The notes under the pieces: generated by a model
Database searches by the model: none
What the model was told of the DNA's origin: nothing
The model's input: the letters and a program-made list of their open reading frames with translations, nothing else
Assembly: GCA_017302775.1 (NCBI GenBank)
Contig: JAFLDC010000221.1
Location: forward strand, 1-5,296
Length of the DNA stretch: 5,296 bases
Reading direction: 5' to 3'
Source: Sphingomonadales bacterium
GTDB taxonomy: Bacteria; Pseudomonadota; Alphaproteobacteria; Sphingomonadales; Sphingomonadaceae
Program-made: the position numbers and the translations under genes
Shown here: piece after piece, positions 1-5,296 of the stretch
Numbering within the stretch: position 1 is the stretch's first letter
Layout: each line of letters starts with the position of its first letter

Positions 1-910
1 CGAAGGGTTCAAAAATATGATCCTGCAGATCTGCCGCGACACCCGTGCCATTATCGCTGACCCGCAACTCGATCGGCAAGCGCAGGGCTTTATCGTCAGA
101 CCCGGTATGAAGCTGCAGGCCGCTGGCAAATCGCGTCCGCACCACGATGCGAGGCTCCGGGGCTGACATCGACGCCTCCGCGGCGTTCGCCAGCAGATTG
201 ATCAAAACCTGTACCAGCGCATCGGCATTGCCGAGTACCGCAGGCAAAGAAGGATCGAATTCCTCAACGATGACTGGGCTCTTCCCACCCGCTTCGATCA
301 CGGCACGGGCCCGGCGTACTGCTTCGTGGAGATTGCATGGGGCAAGCTCCAGTGTCTTTCGGCTCGACAAGGATTGCATCTGATCAATCAGTTTTGCGAT
401 CCTATCGACCTCGTCCGCAATCAAGTCGGTCAGCGCCAGATCCTTGCCGCCCAGCTTGCGCCCCAGCAACTGGGCGGCGCCGCGAATACCCGCCAGCGGG
501 TTTTTGATCTCGTGGGCCAAGACTTCGGGCGCGCGCAAGACCGCGCTCTCACCCCCGCCGGACGGGTCGCGCATTGCCTCGGCACCGCCGATGTCTATCA
601 AGGTCAATAGCTGCCAGCCTGGCTGGTCGATAACCGGGGCCACCGTCAGGTCGACCTTGCGCGGCGGCATGCCCGTGACCGTGATACTGGTGGCACGGGC
701 CGTCAGCTGTGCGTCGGTTTCCGTCAGACGCCTGGCGATCCGGGGTTCATCGAACCGGACGATCTCGGCAATCATGCGCCCGTCAAGCCGCCGAAAACTC
801 TGGCCCAGCAATTGCTCCGCCGCCGGATTGGCCGCCGCCAGCTTTTGTCCGGGACCAAGCAACACCACCGCCAGCGGCAAGCTGGATAGCTGACGCTGCG
901 GATCGATCAT
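1..910 (-). CDS. ntrB: Nitrogen regulation sensor histidine kinase NtrB (partial, C-terminus beyond left edge)
   Basis: Read on the minus strand from ATG at 910-908, the frame stays open to the window edge and gives 303 residues. NtrB phosphorylates or dephosphorylates the response regulator NtrC according to PII-protein signals, and so controls nitrogen-responsive genes; it is cytoplasmic. Seen here: a PAS-like sensor region (about residues 6-105, with ANPAAEQLLGQS); an H-box LAHEIKNPLAGIRGAAQLL with the phospho-accepting His at residue 133; an N-box NLLANAAEA (238-246); and the G1 box SDNGTGVAADL (285-295), where many homologues have DNGPG. The sequence stops at IFEPF, so the remaining ATP-binding lid and G2 box (an estimated 60-80 residues) lie outside. 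There is no membrane segment, which fits NtrB and argues against NtrY. Its ATG overlaps the dusB stop by one base, so the two are probably co-transcribed and translationally coupled. No strong Shine-Dalgarno precedes it. ntrC is expected next downstream, but this cannot be seen. Confidence 0.95.
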   Translation of the reverse strand, partial: MIDPQRQLSSLPLAVVLLGPGQKLAAANPAAEQLLGQSFRRLDGRMIAEIVRFDEPRIARRLTETDAQLTARATSITVTGMPPRKVDLTVAPVIDQPGWQLLTLIDIGGAEAMRDPSGGGESAVLRAPEVLAHEIKNPLAGIRGAAQLLGRKLGGKDLALTDLIADEVDRIAKLIDQMQSLSSRKTLELAPCNLHEAVRRARAVIEAGGKSPVIVEEFDPSLPAVLGNADALVQVLINLLANAAEASMSAPEPRIVVRTRFASGLQLHTGSDDKALRLPIELRVSDNGTGVAADLQDHIFEPF

Positions 911-912
911 CA
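908..912 (-). promoter_or_regulatory. TGATG stop/start overlap joining dusB to ntrB
   Basis: On the minus strand the dusB stop TGA (912-910) shares its last A with the ntrB start ATG (910-908). The upstream bases carry no convincing Shine-Dalgarno (GGGCGGCGGCGTG is the nearest purine-rich stretch), so re-initiation by ribosomes finishing dusB is the likely way ntrB is translated. The overlap is seen directly; the coupling is inferred. Confidence 0.7.
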
Positions 913-1926
913 CGCCGCCGCCCGGCTCAGGAACGGATCGTAGAACTCACGCAGGTGCCGCATGACTTCGCCGGCGTCGTCCACAAAGTTGACCATATTG
1001 CGAAAGGCAGCCGAGCCATGCAGCCCGCGGGTATACCACCCCAAGTGCTTTCGCGCCATCTTCACCCCGGTATCGGCACCATAGACATCCAGCATAGCCT
1101 CATAGTGCTCAAGGATAACGGCAAGTTGTGTTTCAAGCGTGGGATCAGCGAGTTCCTGCCCAGTATTCAGCCAATGCATTACCTGTTCGAGCAGCCATGG
1201 CCGGCCATAGGCGCCCCGCCCGATCATCACGCCGTCCGCACCTGACTGGGCAAGTGCGTCGGCCACATCAGCAATAGTGCAGATATCGCCGTTCACGATC
1301 ACCGGGATCGAAACCGCATCCTTGACCTTGCGTACGAACGACCAGTCAGCGCTGCCCTTGTACATCTGGTTACGGGTCCGGCCGTGGACCGTGACCATCT
1401 TAACCCCAAGGTCCTGCGCGATGCGGGCAAGTTCCGGCGCGTTTAGGCTGTCATGACACCAGCCCATCCGCATCTTAACCGTAACCGGCACCTTCACGGC
1501 CTTGACCGTTGCTTCGATCAGCCGCGCCGCCAGCGGCACATCGCGCATCAACGCCGACCCGGCATCACCGGTAACCACCTTGCGAACCGGACAGCCCATG
1601 TTGATATCAATGATCGCCGCGCCGCGATCCTCCACCAGCCGCGCCGCCTCACCCATCTGGACCGGATCGCACCCGACCAGCTGCATCGAAACGGGTTCTT
1701 CGGCCGGATCCCACAGCGCCTTCTGCAAGGAGACGCGTGTTTCACGAATCGCCGCCGGACTGGCAATCATCTCGGTTACGTTGAGGCCGGAACCGAAGCG
1801 GCGAACCATCCGGCGAAATGGCAAGTCGGTTACACCGGTCATGGGCGCCAGGATCACGGGACAATCAATCGTGACCGGGCCAATGGCGATCGGCGCGATG
1901 CCGGGGGTCTGGGGAAGCGAGCTCAT
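910..1926 (-). CDS. dusB: tRNA dihydrouridine synthase DusB (NifR3 family)
   Basis: This encodes a 338-residue FMN- and NADPH-dependent enzyme that reduces specific uridines in the tRNA D-loop to dihydrouridine. It shows the whole TIM-barrel signature: an FMN-binding start [13 protein letters not shown] (about residues 27-39), [18 protein letters not shown] with the catalytic Cys at residue 112, [37 protein letters not shown], and the phosphate-binding [17 protein letters not shown]. Length matches the family (roughly 320-340). I chose ATG at 1926-1924 (MSSLPQTPG) because homologues begin just before the IGPV strand. In-frame alternatives are ATG at 1956 (MCCPNF, with GGAG nine bases upstream) and TTG at 1980. 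It is the first gene of an operon with ntrB, an arrangement known from many alphaproteobacteria, where dusB was first called nifR3. It diverges from ispDF across 72 bases. Confidence 0.96.
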   Translation of the reverse strand: MSSLPQTPGIAPIAIGPVTIDCPVILAPMTGVTDLPFRRMVRRFGSGLNVTEMIASPAAIRETRVSLQKALWDPAEEPVSMQLVGCDPVQMGEAARLVEDRGAAIIDINMGCPVRKVVTGDAGSALMRDVPLAARLIEATVKAVKVPVTVKMRMGWCHDSLNAPELARIAQDLGVKMVTVHGRTRNQMYKGSADWSFVRKVKDAVSIPVIVNGDICTIADVADALAQSGADGVMIGRGAYGRPWLLEQVMHWLNTGQELADPTLETQLAVILEHYEAMLDVYGADTGVKMARKHLGWYTRGLHGSAAFRNMVNFVDDAGEVMRHLREFYDPFLSRAAA

Positions 1927-1998
1927 GGGTGCGTGCCTAAAATTTGGGCAGCACATAGGGAATTGCTCCGCCGCCAGCAAGTCTTTACCGGCGACCTC
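1927..1998. promoter_or_regulatory. Divergent promoter region between dusB and ispDF
   Basis: These 72 bases separate two divergent start codons and should hold promoters for both operons, unless dusB starts further upstream. For dusB, the minus strand has TTGCTG (1980-1975), 17 bases, then TATGTG (1957-1952). This is a weak sigma70-like pair that would place the transcript start about 20 bases before the chosen ATG. For ispDF, the plus strand has a good -10-like TAAAAT (1938-1943) but no recognisable -35. The stretch around 1938-1946 is AT-rich against its neighbours. That promoters lie here follows from the divergent layout; the individual boxes are guesses. Confidence 0.35.
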
Positions 1999-3150
1999 AT
2001 GTCAACACCCCTCCCTGCACCGATCCATGCCGCCGCGGTGGTTGTTGCCGCCGGTGCCGGGTTGCGTGCCGGACAGCCGGTCCCCAAGCAGTTCGCAGCT
2101 TGGCGCGGCAAGCCCTTGCTGCGCCATTCGGTTGAGCGGTTTGCCGCTGTCGGCCTTGGTCCGATCGTGGTCGCTATACCGGACGGAGCACGTGAAATCG
2201 CGGCGGCGGCGCTCGAGGGAATTCCCGGCGTGCGCCTGGTTACCGGTGGCGACACGCGCCAGGCATCGGTGCGCAATGCTCTGGAAGCACTGGCCGATGA
2301 TGCGATTGAGACGGTCTTCATTCACGACGCGGCTCGACCGAATGTCCCGGTCGACCTGCTACAACGGCTCTATGAAGCGCTGCAATCGCATGACGCGGCG
2401 ATCCCCGTGCTGCCGGTCATCGATTCGTTGACCCAGGCGGACGGCAATCTGATGGGCACCCCCGCCCAGCGTGAACAACTACGCCGGGTGCAGACCCCGC
2501 AGGCTTTCCACTATACCGGTATTTTAGCCGCCCATCGCTGCTGGCAAGGCGAACCGCTGGCGGGTGACGATGCCCAGGTCGCTCAGGCGGCGGGTATTGC
2601 GGTGGCATTGGTTGAAGGAGACGAGACGCTGCACAAGGTCACCACGCCCGCTGATTTTCCGCCGGCCTTGCCGCCGGTACGGGTCGGTTCCGGTTACGAT
2701 GTGCACCGGCTGGCGGCAGGCGAGGACCTGTGGCTGTGCGGGGTCAAAATCGATCACAGCCATGGCCTGGCTGGCCACTCTGATGCCGACGTTGCGATAC
2801 ATGCACTGGTCGATGCCATTTTGGGCGCGATGGGCGACGGCGATATCGGCCAGCACTTTCCCCCGTCCGATCCGCAATGGCGCGGTGCCAGTTCCGATCG
2901 CTTCCTCAGTCACGCCGTCGCGCGCGTCGCGAATCGCGGCTATGCGGTGGGCAATGTCGATGTGACGCTGATTTGCGAGTCCCCGAAGATCGGCCCGCAT
3001 CGGGAGGCCATGCGAGCCCGGCTGGCGGAGCTTATCGACATTTCTGTCGCAGCAGTCAGTGTGAAAGCAACAACCACCGAAAGGCTTGGGTTTACCGGCC
3101 GCGGCGAGGGTATCGCGGCACAGGCGACTGCTACGCTGTATCGATACTGA
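1999..3150 (+). CDS. ispDF: Bifunctional IspD/IspF: MEP cytidylyltransferase and MEcPP synthase
   Basis: This 383-residue fusion carries out two non-consecutive steps of the MEP isoprenoid pathway. IspD joins CTP and 2-C-methyl-D-erythritol 4-phosphate; IspF cyclises CDP-ME 2-phosphate to MEcPP with release of CMP. The IspD part (about 1-225) has [12 protein letters not shown]...PKQF (14-32, CTP binding), [20 protein letters not shown] (109-114), VQTPQAF, and KVTTPADF with Lys213. The IspF part (about 229-383) has GYDVHR with zinc ligands Asp234 and His236, [14 protein letters not shown] with the third ligand His268, [23 protein letters not shown], and the closing [18 protein letters not shown]. 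Both domains look intact. The frame is open far upstream into the region antisense to dusB, but homology begins just after ATG 1999. The Shine-Dalgarno is weak. The middle enzyme, IspE, is not in the window. The fusion is common in alphaproteobacteria, and the length is normal. Confidence 0.97.
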   Translation: MSTPLPAPIHAAAVVVAAGAGLRAGQPVPKQFAAWRGKPLLRHSVERFAAVGLGPIVVAIPDGAREIAAAALEGIPGVRLVTGGDTRQASVRNALEALADDAIETVFIHDAARPNVPVDLLQRLYEALQSHDAAIPVLPVIDSLTQADGNLMGTPAQREQLRRVQTPQAFHYTGILAAHRCWQGEPLAGDDAQVAQAAGIAVALVEGDETLHKVTTPADFPPALPPVRVGSGYDVHRLAAGEDLWLCGVKIDHSHGLAGHSDADVAIHALVDAILGAMGDGDIGQHFPPSDPQWRGASSDRFLSHAVARVANRGYAVGNVDVTLICESPKIGPHREAMRARLAELIDISVAAVSVKATTTERLGFTGRGEGIAAQATATLYRY

Positions 3151-3211
3151 GCGAATAGCGCTGGATTTTCCGTAAGCCATCTATCAGACCGCTAAGAAAC
3201 CTACCCAAATC

Positions 3212-3216
3212 GGGAG
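3212..3216 (+). promoter_or_regulatory. Ribosome binding site GGGAG of the exported hypothetical protein
   Basis: GGGAG lies eight bases before ATG 3225. It is a clearer Shine-Dalgarno than that of any other gene in the window and supports 3225 as the start. It suggests this gene is translated independently of ispDF, whose stop is 74 bases upstream. Confidence 0.6.
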
Positions 3217-3224
3217 CATTCAGG

Positions 3225-3737
3225 ATGAACAAGGCTCTGTTTCACGTGGCTGGTGCGCTGGCACTCGTCTCTGCCGGCGAGGCTCAGGCCGCCGGGGCTG
3301 CGCAATGTCTTACCCGAGCAGAGGTTCACGGCGTGGTTGGCTATTTCCTGCCAATGGCGCTCGACAGTGCCAGCAAGACCTGTGCGCAGCAGTTGCCCGG
3401 CAATTCGTTTATGCGCACCAGCGCGCCGCGCGTCATTGCGGAACTGAATATCGGGCGGGATGCGGCATGGCCCAATGCGCGCAAGGCGTTCAACAAGCTC
3501 GGCGGCGAAGGCGAAGAGTTTGGCAAGATGTCGGACGATCTTGTCAAACCCATGTTTGACGGCATGATCGATGGCCTGATCGGGCAGGAAATCAAGCCCC
3601 GGAACTGCAAGGATATTGATCGGATCATGACACCCTTGGCTGCTATGCCAGCGGCCAGCATGGTTGATCTGATCACCGAGGTCTTTGTCGTCGCGATGCG
3701 AAACGACAAGGAAATGCCGACGTGCCCGGACGCGTGA
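3225..3737 (+). CDS. Exported protein of unknown function (170 residues)
   Basis: I do not recognise a named family. The N-terminus is a typical Sec signal peptide: MNK, then a hydrophobic core ALFHVAGALALVSAG, then an AQA-A type cleavage site near residue 22. There is no lipobox and no further membrane segment, so a soluble periplasmic protein of about 148 residues is expected. Four cysteines (28, 53, 128, 167) are all in the mature part and could form two disulfides; C28 and C167 sit at its two ends. The rest looks mainly helical, with RDAAWPNARKAFNKL around residues 78-92 as a distinctive patch. A good ribosome binding site precedes ATG 3225. It lies between ispDF and the cinA-type gene on the same strand, with its stop 7 bases before the next ATG, so the two are probably co-transcribed. 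Codon use and GC resemble the neighbours, so transfer is not indicated. That it is a real gene is fairly sure; its role is unknown. Confidence 0.82.
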   Translation: MNKALFHVAGALALVSAGEAQAAGAAQCLTRAEVHGVVGYFLPMALDSASKTCAQQLPGNSFMRTSAPRVIAELNIGRDAAWPNARKAFNKLGGEGEEFGKMSDDLVKPMFDGMIDGLIGQEIKPRNCKDIDRIMTPLAAMPAASMVDLITEVFVVAMRNDKEMPTCPDA

Positions 3738-3744
3738 GCAGATC

Positions 3745-4242
3745 ATGAGCGAGAGCCTGCTACCCGCCGACCTTGCCGATCTGGCAGCCCGGGTCATAGC
3801 CGCAAACCGTTCTGCCGGGCGGATCGTCGCACTGGCGGAAAGTTGCACTGGCGGACTGGTGGCGACGGCGCTGACTGATGTTCCCGGTTCGTCGGCCGTG
3901 CTGGACCGTGCCTTCGTGACTTACTCAAACGAATCCAAGCAGGAGATGCTCGGCGTCTCCGCTGAAATCATCGAGACTTTCGGTGCGGTCTCGATCGCCT
4001 GCGCCTGGGCCATGGCTCAGGGCGCGATCAAGCACAGCCGCGCAGACGTGACCGTGGCAGTCAGCGGCATTGCCGGCCCCGACGGCGGCAGCGCGCACAA
4101 ACCGGTCGGCACGGTAGTATTCGCCCGCGCCGTTAGGGGAAGTGACGAGATACTGGCCGAAGAACGCTTTCTGGATGGCGGCACCCGCGCGGAAATCCGG
4201 CGTCAGGCGGCACTCGTCGCGTTGGAGCTGCTGCTGCCGTAA
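3745..4242 (+). CDS. pncC: CinA C-terminal family nicotinamide-nucleotide amidohydrolase (PncC type)
   Basis: This 165-residue protein matches the stand-alone CinA C-terminal domain. The characterised E. coli member PncC (same length class) hydrolyses nicotinamide mononucleotide to nicotinate mononucleotide and ammonia, recycling NMN into NAD synthesis in the cytoplasm. Seen: LAESCTGGLVATALTDVPGS with Ser33 in the SCTGG motif; VTYSNESKQEMLGV with Tyr60 and Lys65 (the family's proposed catalytic pair is this Ser and Lys); TFGAVS; and SGIAGPDGGSAHKPVGTV. The N-terminal COG1058 domain of full-length CinA is absent and is not encoded nearby. I chose ATG 3745 (MSESLLPAD) because the family begins there; the frame is open back to 3685, but that part overlaps the previous gene. 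The ribosome binding site is weak and the preceding stop is 7 bases away, so coupling is likely. Its last 40 bases overlap the end of the opposing Coq10-like gene. Confidence 0.94.
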   Translation: MSESLLPADLADLAARVIAANRSAGRIVALAESCTGGLVATALTDVPGSSAVLDRAFVTYSNESKQEMLGVSAEIIETFGAVSIACAWAMAQGAIKHSRADVTVAVSGIAGPDGGSAHKPVGTVVFARAVRGSDEILAEERFLDGGTRAEIRRQAALVALELLLP

Positions 4243-4661
4243 AGCGTGTTGGCCCGCGCTTCGAACGCATTGACCATTTTGCGAAATGCGCGGTCAAAGT
4301 ACTGACCAGCCAAGGCTTCGAACATCGCGTTGCGAAAGGTGAAATCTACCTTGAAGTCGATCTCGCACCCGCCATCGACCGGGCGAAAATGCCAGACGTT
4401 GTCAAGATCGCGCATCGGCCCGTCGATGTATATCACCTCGATCCGGTTTGGACGGTCCTTAATGACGCGCGAGGTAAACTTCTCGCGCAAGGCGTTGAAG
4501 CCGACCAGCATGTCCGCCACCATCTCGGTCTCGCTGTCAGACCTGACCCGCGTTGCCACCACCCAAGGCAGGAATTCCGCATAACGCCCCACATCGGCAA
4601 CCAGGTCGAACATCTGCTCGACACTGTAAGGCAAACGGCGGATTTCGTGACTGCCAGGCAT
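4203..4661 (-). CDS. Coq10/RatA-family START-like (SRPBCC) protein
   Basis: This 152-residue protein belongs to the polyketide cyclase/START-like family that includes mitochondrial Coq10, a ubiquinone-binding protein needed for respiratory quinone function, and E. coli RatA, reported as a ribosome-association toxin. Family marks are visible in order: LPYSVEQMFDLVADVGRYAEFLPW (about 10-33, given here as two blocks, LPYSVEQMFDLVADV and GRYAEFLPW), a central FNALREKFTSRV, the IDGPMRDLDNVWHF strand-turn (about 79-92), CEIDFKVDFTFRN, and a C-terminal helix FRKMVNAFEARANTLYG. A Ser/Ala-rich tail (143-152) follows and is encoded almost wholly inside the overlap with cinA. The ATG overlaps the lipA stop by one base, so it is the second gene of a lipA operon. 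No antitoxin-like partner is visible here, so a Coq10-like role is more likely than a toxin. This is a family-level inference. Confidence 0.92.
   Translation of the reverse strand: MPGSHEIRRLPYSVEQMFDLVADVGRYAEFLPWVVATRVRSDSETEMVADMLVGFNALREKFTSRVIKDRPNRIEVIYIDGPMRDLDNVWHFRPVDGGCEIDFKVDFTFRNAMFEALAGQYFDRAFRKMVNAFEARANTLYGSSSSNATSAA
4242..4261 (+). terminator. Possible hairpin directly after the cinA/pncC stop codon
   Basis: AAGCGTG (4242-4248) pairs with CGCGCTT (4255-4261) around a six-base loop: seven pairs including one G-U. It begins at the last base of the TAA stop. No T-run follows on the plus strand, so it is at best a weak or Rho-assisted end for the ispDF-side transcript. It also lies within the coding part of the opposing gene. 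Confidence 0.2.
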
Positions 4662-4663
4662 CA
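4659..4663 (-). promoter_or_regulatory. TGATG stop/start overlap joining lipA to the Coq10-like gene
   Basis: On the minus strand the lipA stop TGA (4663-4661) shares its A with ATG (4661-4659). No Shine-Dalgarno is evident in the preceding lipA tail, so coupled re-initiation is likely. This fits a fixed lipA-coq10-like expression unit. Confidence 0.7.
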
Positions 4664-5296
4664 GGACCGGGCACGTCCGATCTGGGCCTGACGCGCGGCC
4701 CGCATCTGCCGGAAATCGTCACCAGCATGATAGCTGGACCGGGTCAGCGGGCTGGCGGCGACTTGCAGAAAGCCTTTGGCCCGGGCGATCGCACCATAGG
4801 CATCGAAGGTCTGCGGCGGTACGAACTCGATCACCTTGGTATGCTTGGGGGTTGGCTGCAGATACTGACCCATCGTGATGAAATCGATACCCGCGCTACG
4901 CATGTCATCCATAACCTGATGCACTTCGAGCCGCTGCTCGCCCAGCCCCAGCATGATGCCGCTCTTGGTGAAGATCAACGGATCGTGGTTTTTCACCTCC
5001 TCCAACAAGCGCAGCGAAGCGTAGTAACGCGCGCCTGGGCGGATCGTCGGGTATAGCCGGGGGACGGTTTCCAGATTGTGGTTATAAACGTCGGGTCCAG
5101 CCGCAACGATCGCCTCGACCGCTTCGCGCATTTTGCCGCGAAAATCAGGGGTGAGAATTTCGATCGTGGTATCGGGCGTAGTGGCGCGCAATGCCTTGAT
5201 CACCTTCACAAACTGCCCCGCCCCGCCATCCGGCAGATCGTCGCGGTCAACTGACGTGATGACGATATGCTCCAACCCCATCTTTGCAGCGGCCAG
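4661..5296 (-). CDS. lipA: Lipoyl synthase LipA (partial, N-terminus beyond right edge)
   Basis: The visible 211 C-terminal residues belong to the radical-SAM enzyme that inserts two sulfurs into protein-bound octanoyl groups. This makes the lipoyl cofactor of pyruvate and 2-oxoglutarate dehydrogenases and the glycine cleavage system. Seen in order: [20 protein letters not shown] (SAM-binding region), [58 protein letters not shown], and the closing [14 protein letters not shown]. The RSSY serine of this last motif is known in the family to ligate the auxiliary iron-sulfur cluster that donates sulfur. The frame is open through the window edge (codons L-A-A-A-K precede Met at 5281), so that ATG is internal and not the start. 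Both N-terminal cysteine motifs (auxiliary cluster and CxxxCxxC) lie outside. Full-length homologues have about 300-325 residues. It is the upstream partner of the Coq10-like gene. Confidence 0.97.
   Translation of the reverse strand: MAAAKMGLEHIVITSVDRDDLPDGGAGQFVKVIKALRATTPDTTIEILTPDFRGKMREAVEAIVAAGPDVYNHNLETVPRLYPTIRPGARYYASLRLLEEVKNHDPLIFTKSGIMLGLGEQRLEVHQVMDDMRSAGIDFITMGQYLQPTPKHTKVIEFVPPQTFDAYGAIARAKGFLQVAASPLTRSSYHAGDDFRQMRAARQAQIGRARS

Noticed and set aside
147..1245. Overlapping plus-strand frames opposite ntrB and dusB
   Set aside because: They are high-GC shadow frames. The minus strand carries complete NtrB and DusB motifs, and none of these frames shows a recognisable domain.
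1453..1998. Open plus-strand frame upstream of ispDF that would extend the protein by 182 residues
   Set aside because: It is antisense to dusB, its translation is low-complexity (many His, Arg, Asn) without family similarity, and IspD homology starts right after ATG 1999.
3138..3147. Perfect 10-base palindrome GTATCGATAC near the end of ispDF
   Set aside because: It encodes the last Tyr-Arg-Tyr residues of IspF, is not extended on either side and is not repeated in the window. Chance plus coding constraint explains it.
3150..3169. Terminator-like AGCG-AATAG-CGCT followed by a short T run after ispDF
   Set aside because: The stem is only four base pairs and the T run is four bases and not adjacent, so it is too weak to call.
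2524..3180. 218-residue minus-strand frame opposite the IspF half
   Set aside because: It is a shadow of ispDF, with no ribosome binding site or domain, while the opposite strand holds all IspF zinc and substrate motifs.
3225..3308. Lipoprotein reading of the exported protein with Cys28 as lipidation site
   Set aside because: The residues before Cys28 are G-A-A-Q, not a lipobox, and a standard AQA-A signal peptidase I site sits just upstream.
3201..3848. 215-residue minus-strand frame opposite the exported protein and pncC
   Set aside because: The plus strand has a good ribosome binding site, a signal peptide and, in pncC, clear family motifs. The minus frame spans two genes without any motif of its own.
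4553..5056. Plus-strand frames opposite lipA and the Coq10-like gene
   Set aside because: They lie opposite strongly conserved LipA sequence and look like typical high-GC shadow translation.

Overview
This window is an ordinary, gene-dense stretch of an alphaproteobacterial chromosome. It most likely comes from the Sphingomonadales. The reasons are high GC, a fused ispDF gene, a dusB-ntrB pair beside it, and a lipA / Coq10-like pair with a stand-alone CinA C-terminal gene nearby. From memory this gene order is typical of alphaproteobacteria; no database search was possible. There are no tRNA, rRNA, mobile-element, CRISPR or phage signatures.

Layout, left to right. Positions 1-910 (minus) hold ntrB, the nitrogen-sensing histidine kinase, cut by the left edge within its ATPase domain. 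Positions 910-1926 (minus) hold dusB (nifR3), a tRNA dihydrouridine synthase that starts the dusB-ntrB operon; ntrC would be expected beyond the left edge. A 72-base divergent intergenic region separates it from ispDF (1999-3150, plus), the bifunctional MEP-pathway enzyme. Next come a small exported protein of unknown function (3225-3737, plus) and, 7 bases later, a CinA C-terminal / PncC-type NMN amidohydrolase (3745-4242, plus). Facing them on the minus strand are a Coq10/RatA-family START-like protein (4203-4661) and the C-terminal two thirds of lipA, lipoyl synthase (4661-5296, N-terminus beyond the right edge).

The architecture is very compact. The two minus-strand pairs (dusB-ntrB and lipA-coq10-like) each join through a one-base TGATG stop/start overlap. 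The plus-strand cinA gene and the minus-strand Coq10-like gene overlap tail to tail by 40 bases. The genes serve isoprenoid precursor synthesis (IspDF), quinone function (Coq10-like; ubiquinone also needs an isoprenoid tail), lipoate cofactor synthesis (LipA), pyridine-nucleotide salvage (PncC), tRNA modification (DusB) and nitrogen control (NtrB). Most of these roles are core metabolism, and I see no evidence for a new multi-gene system. The least understood part is the exported 170-residue protein at 3225-3737. The next most interesting point is the cinA / coq10-like convergent overlap.
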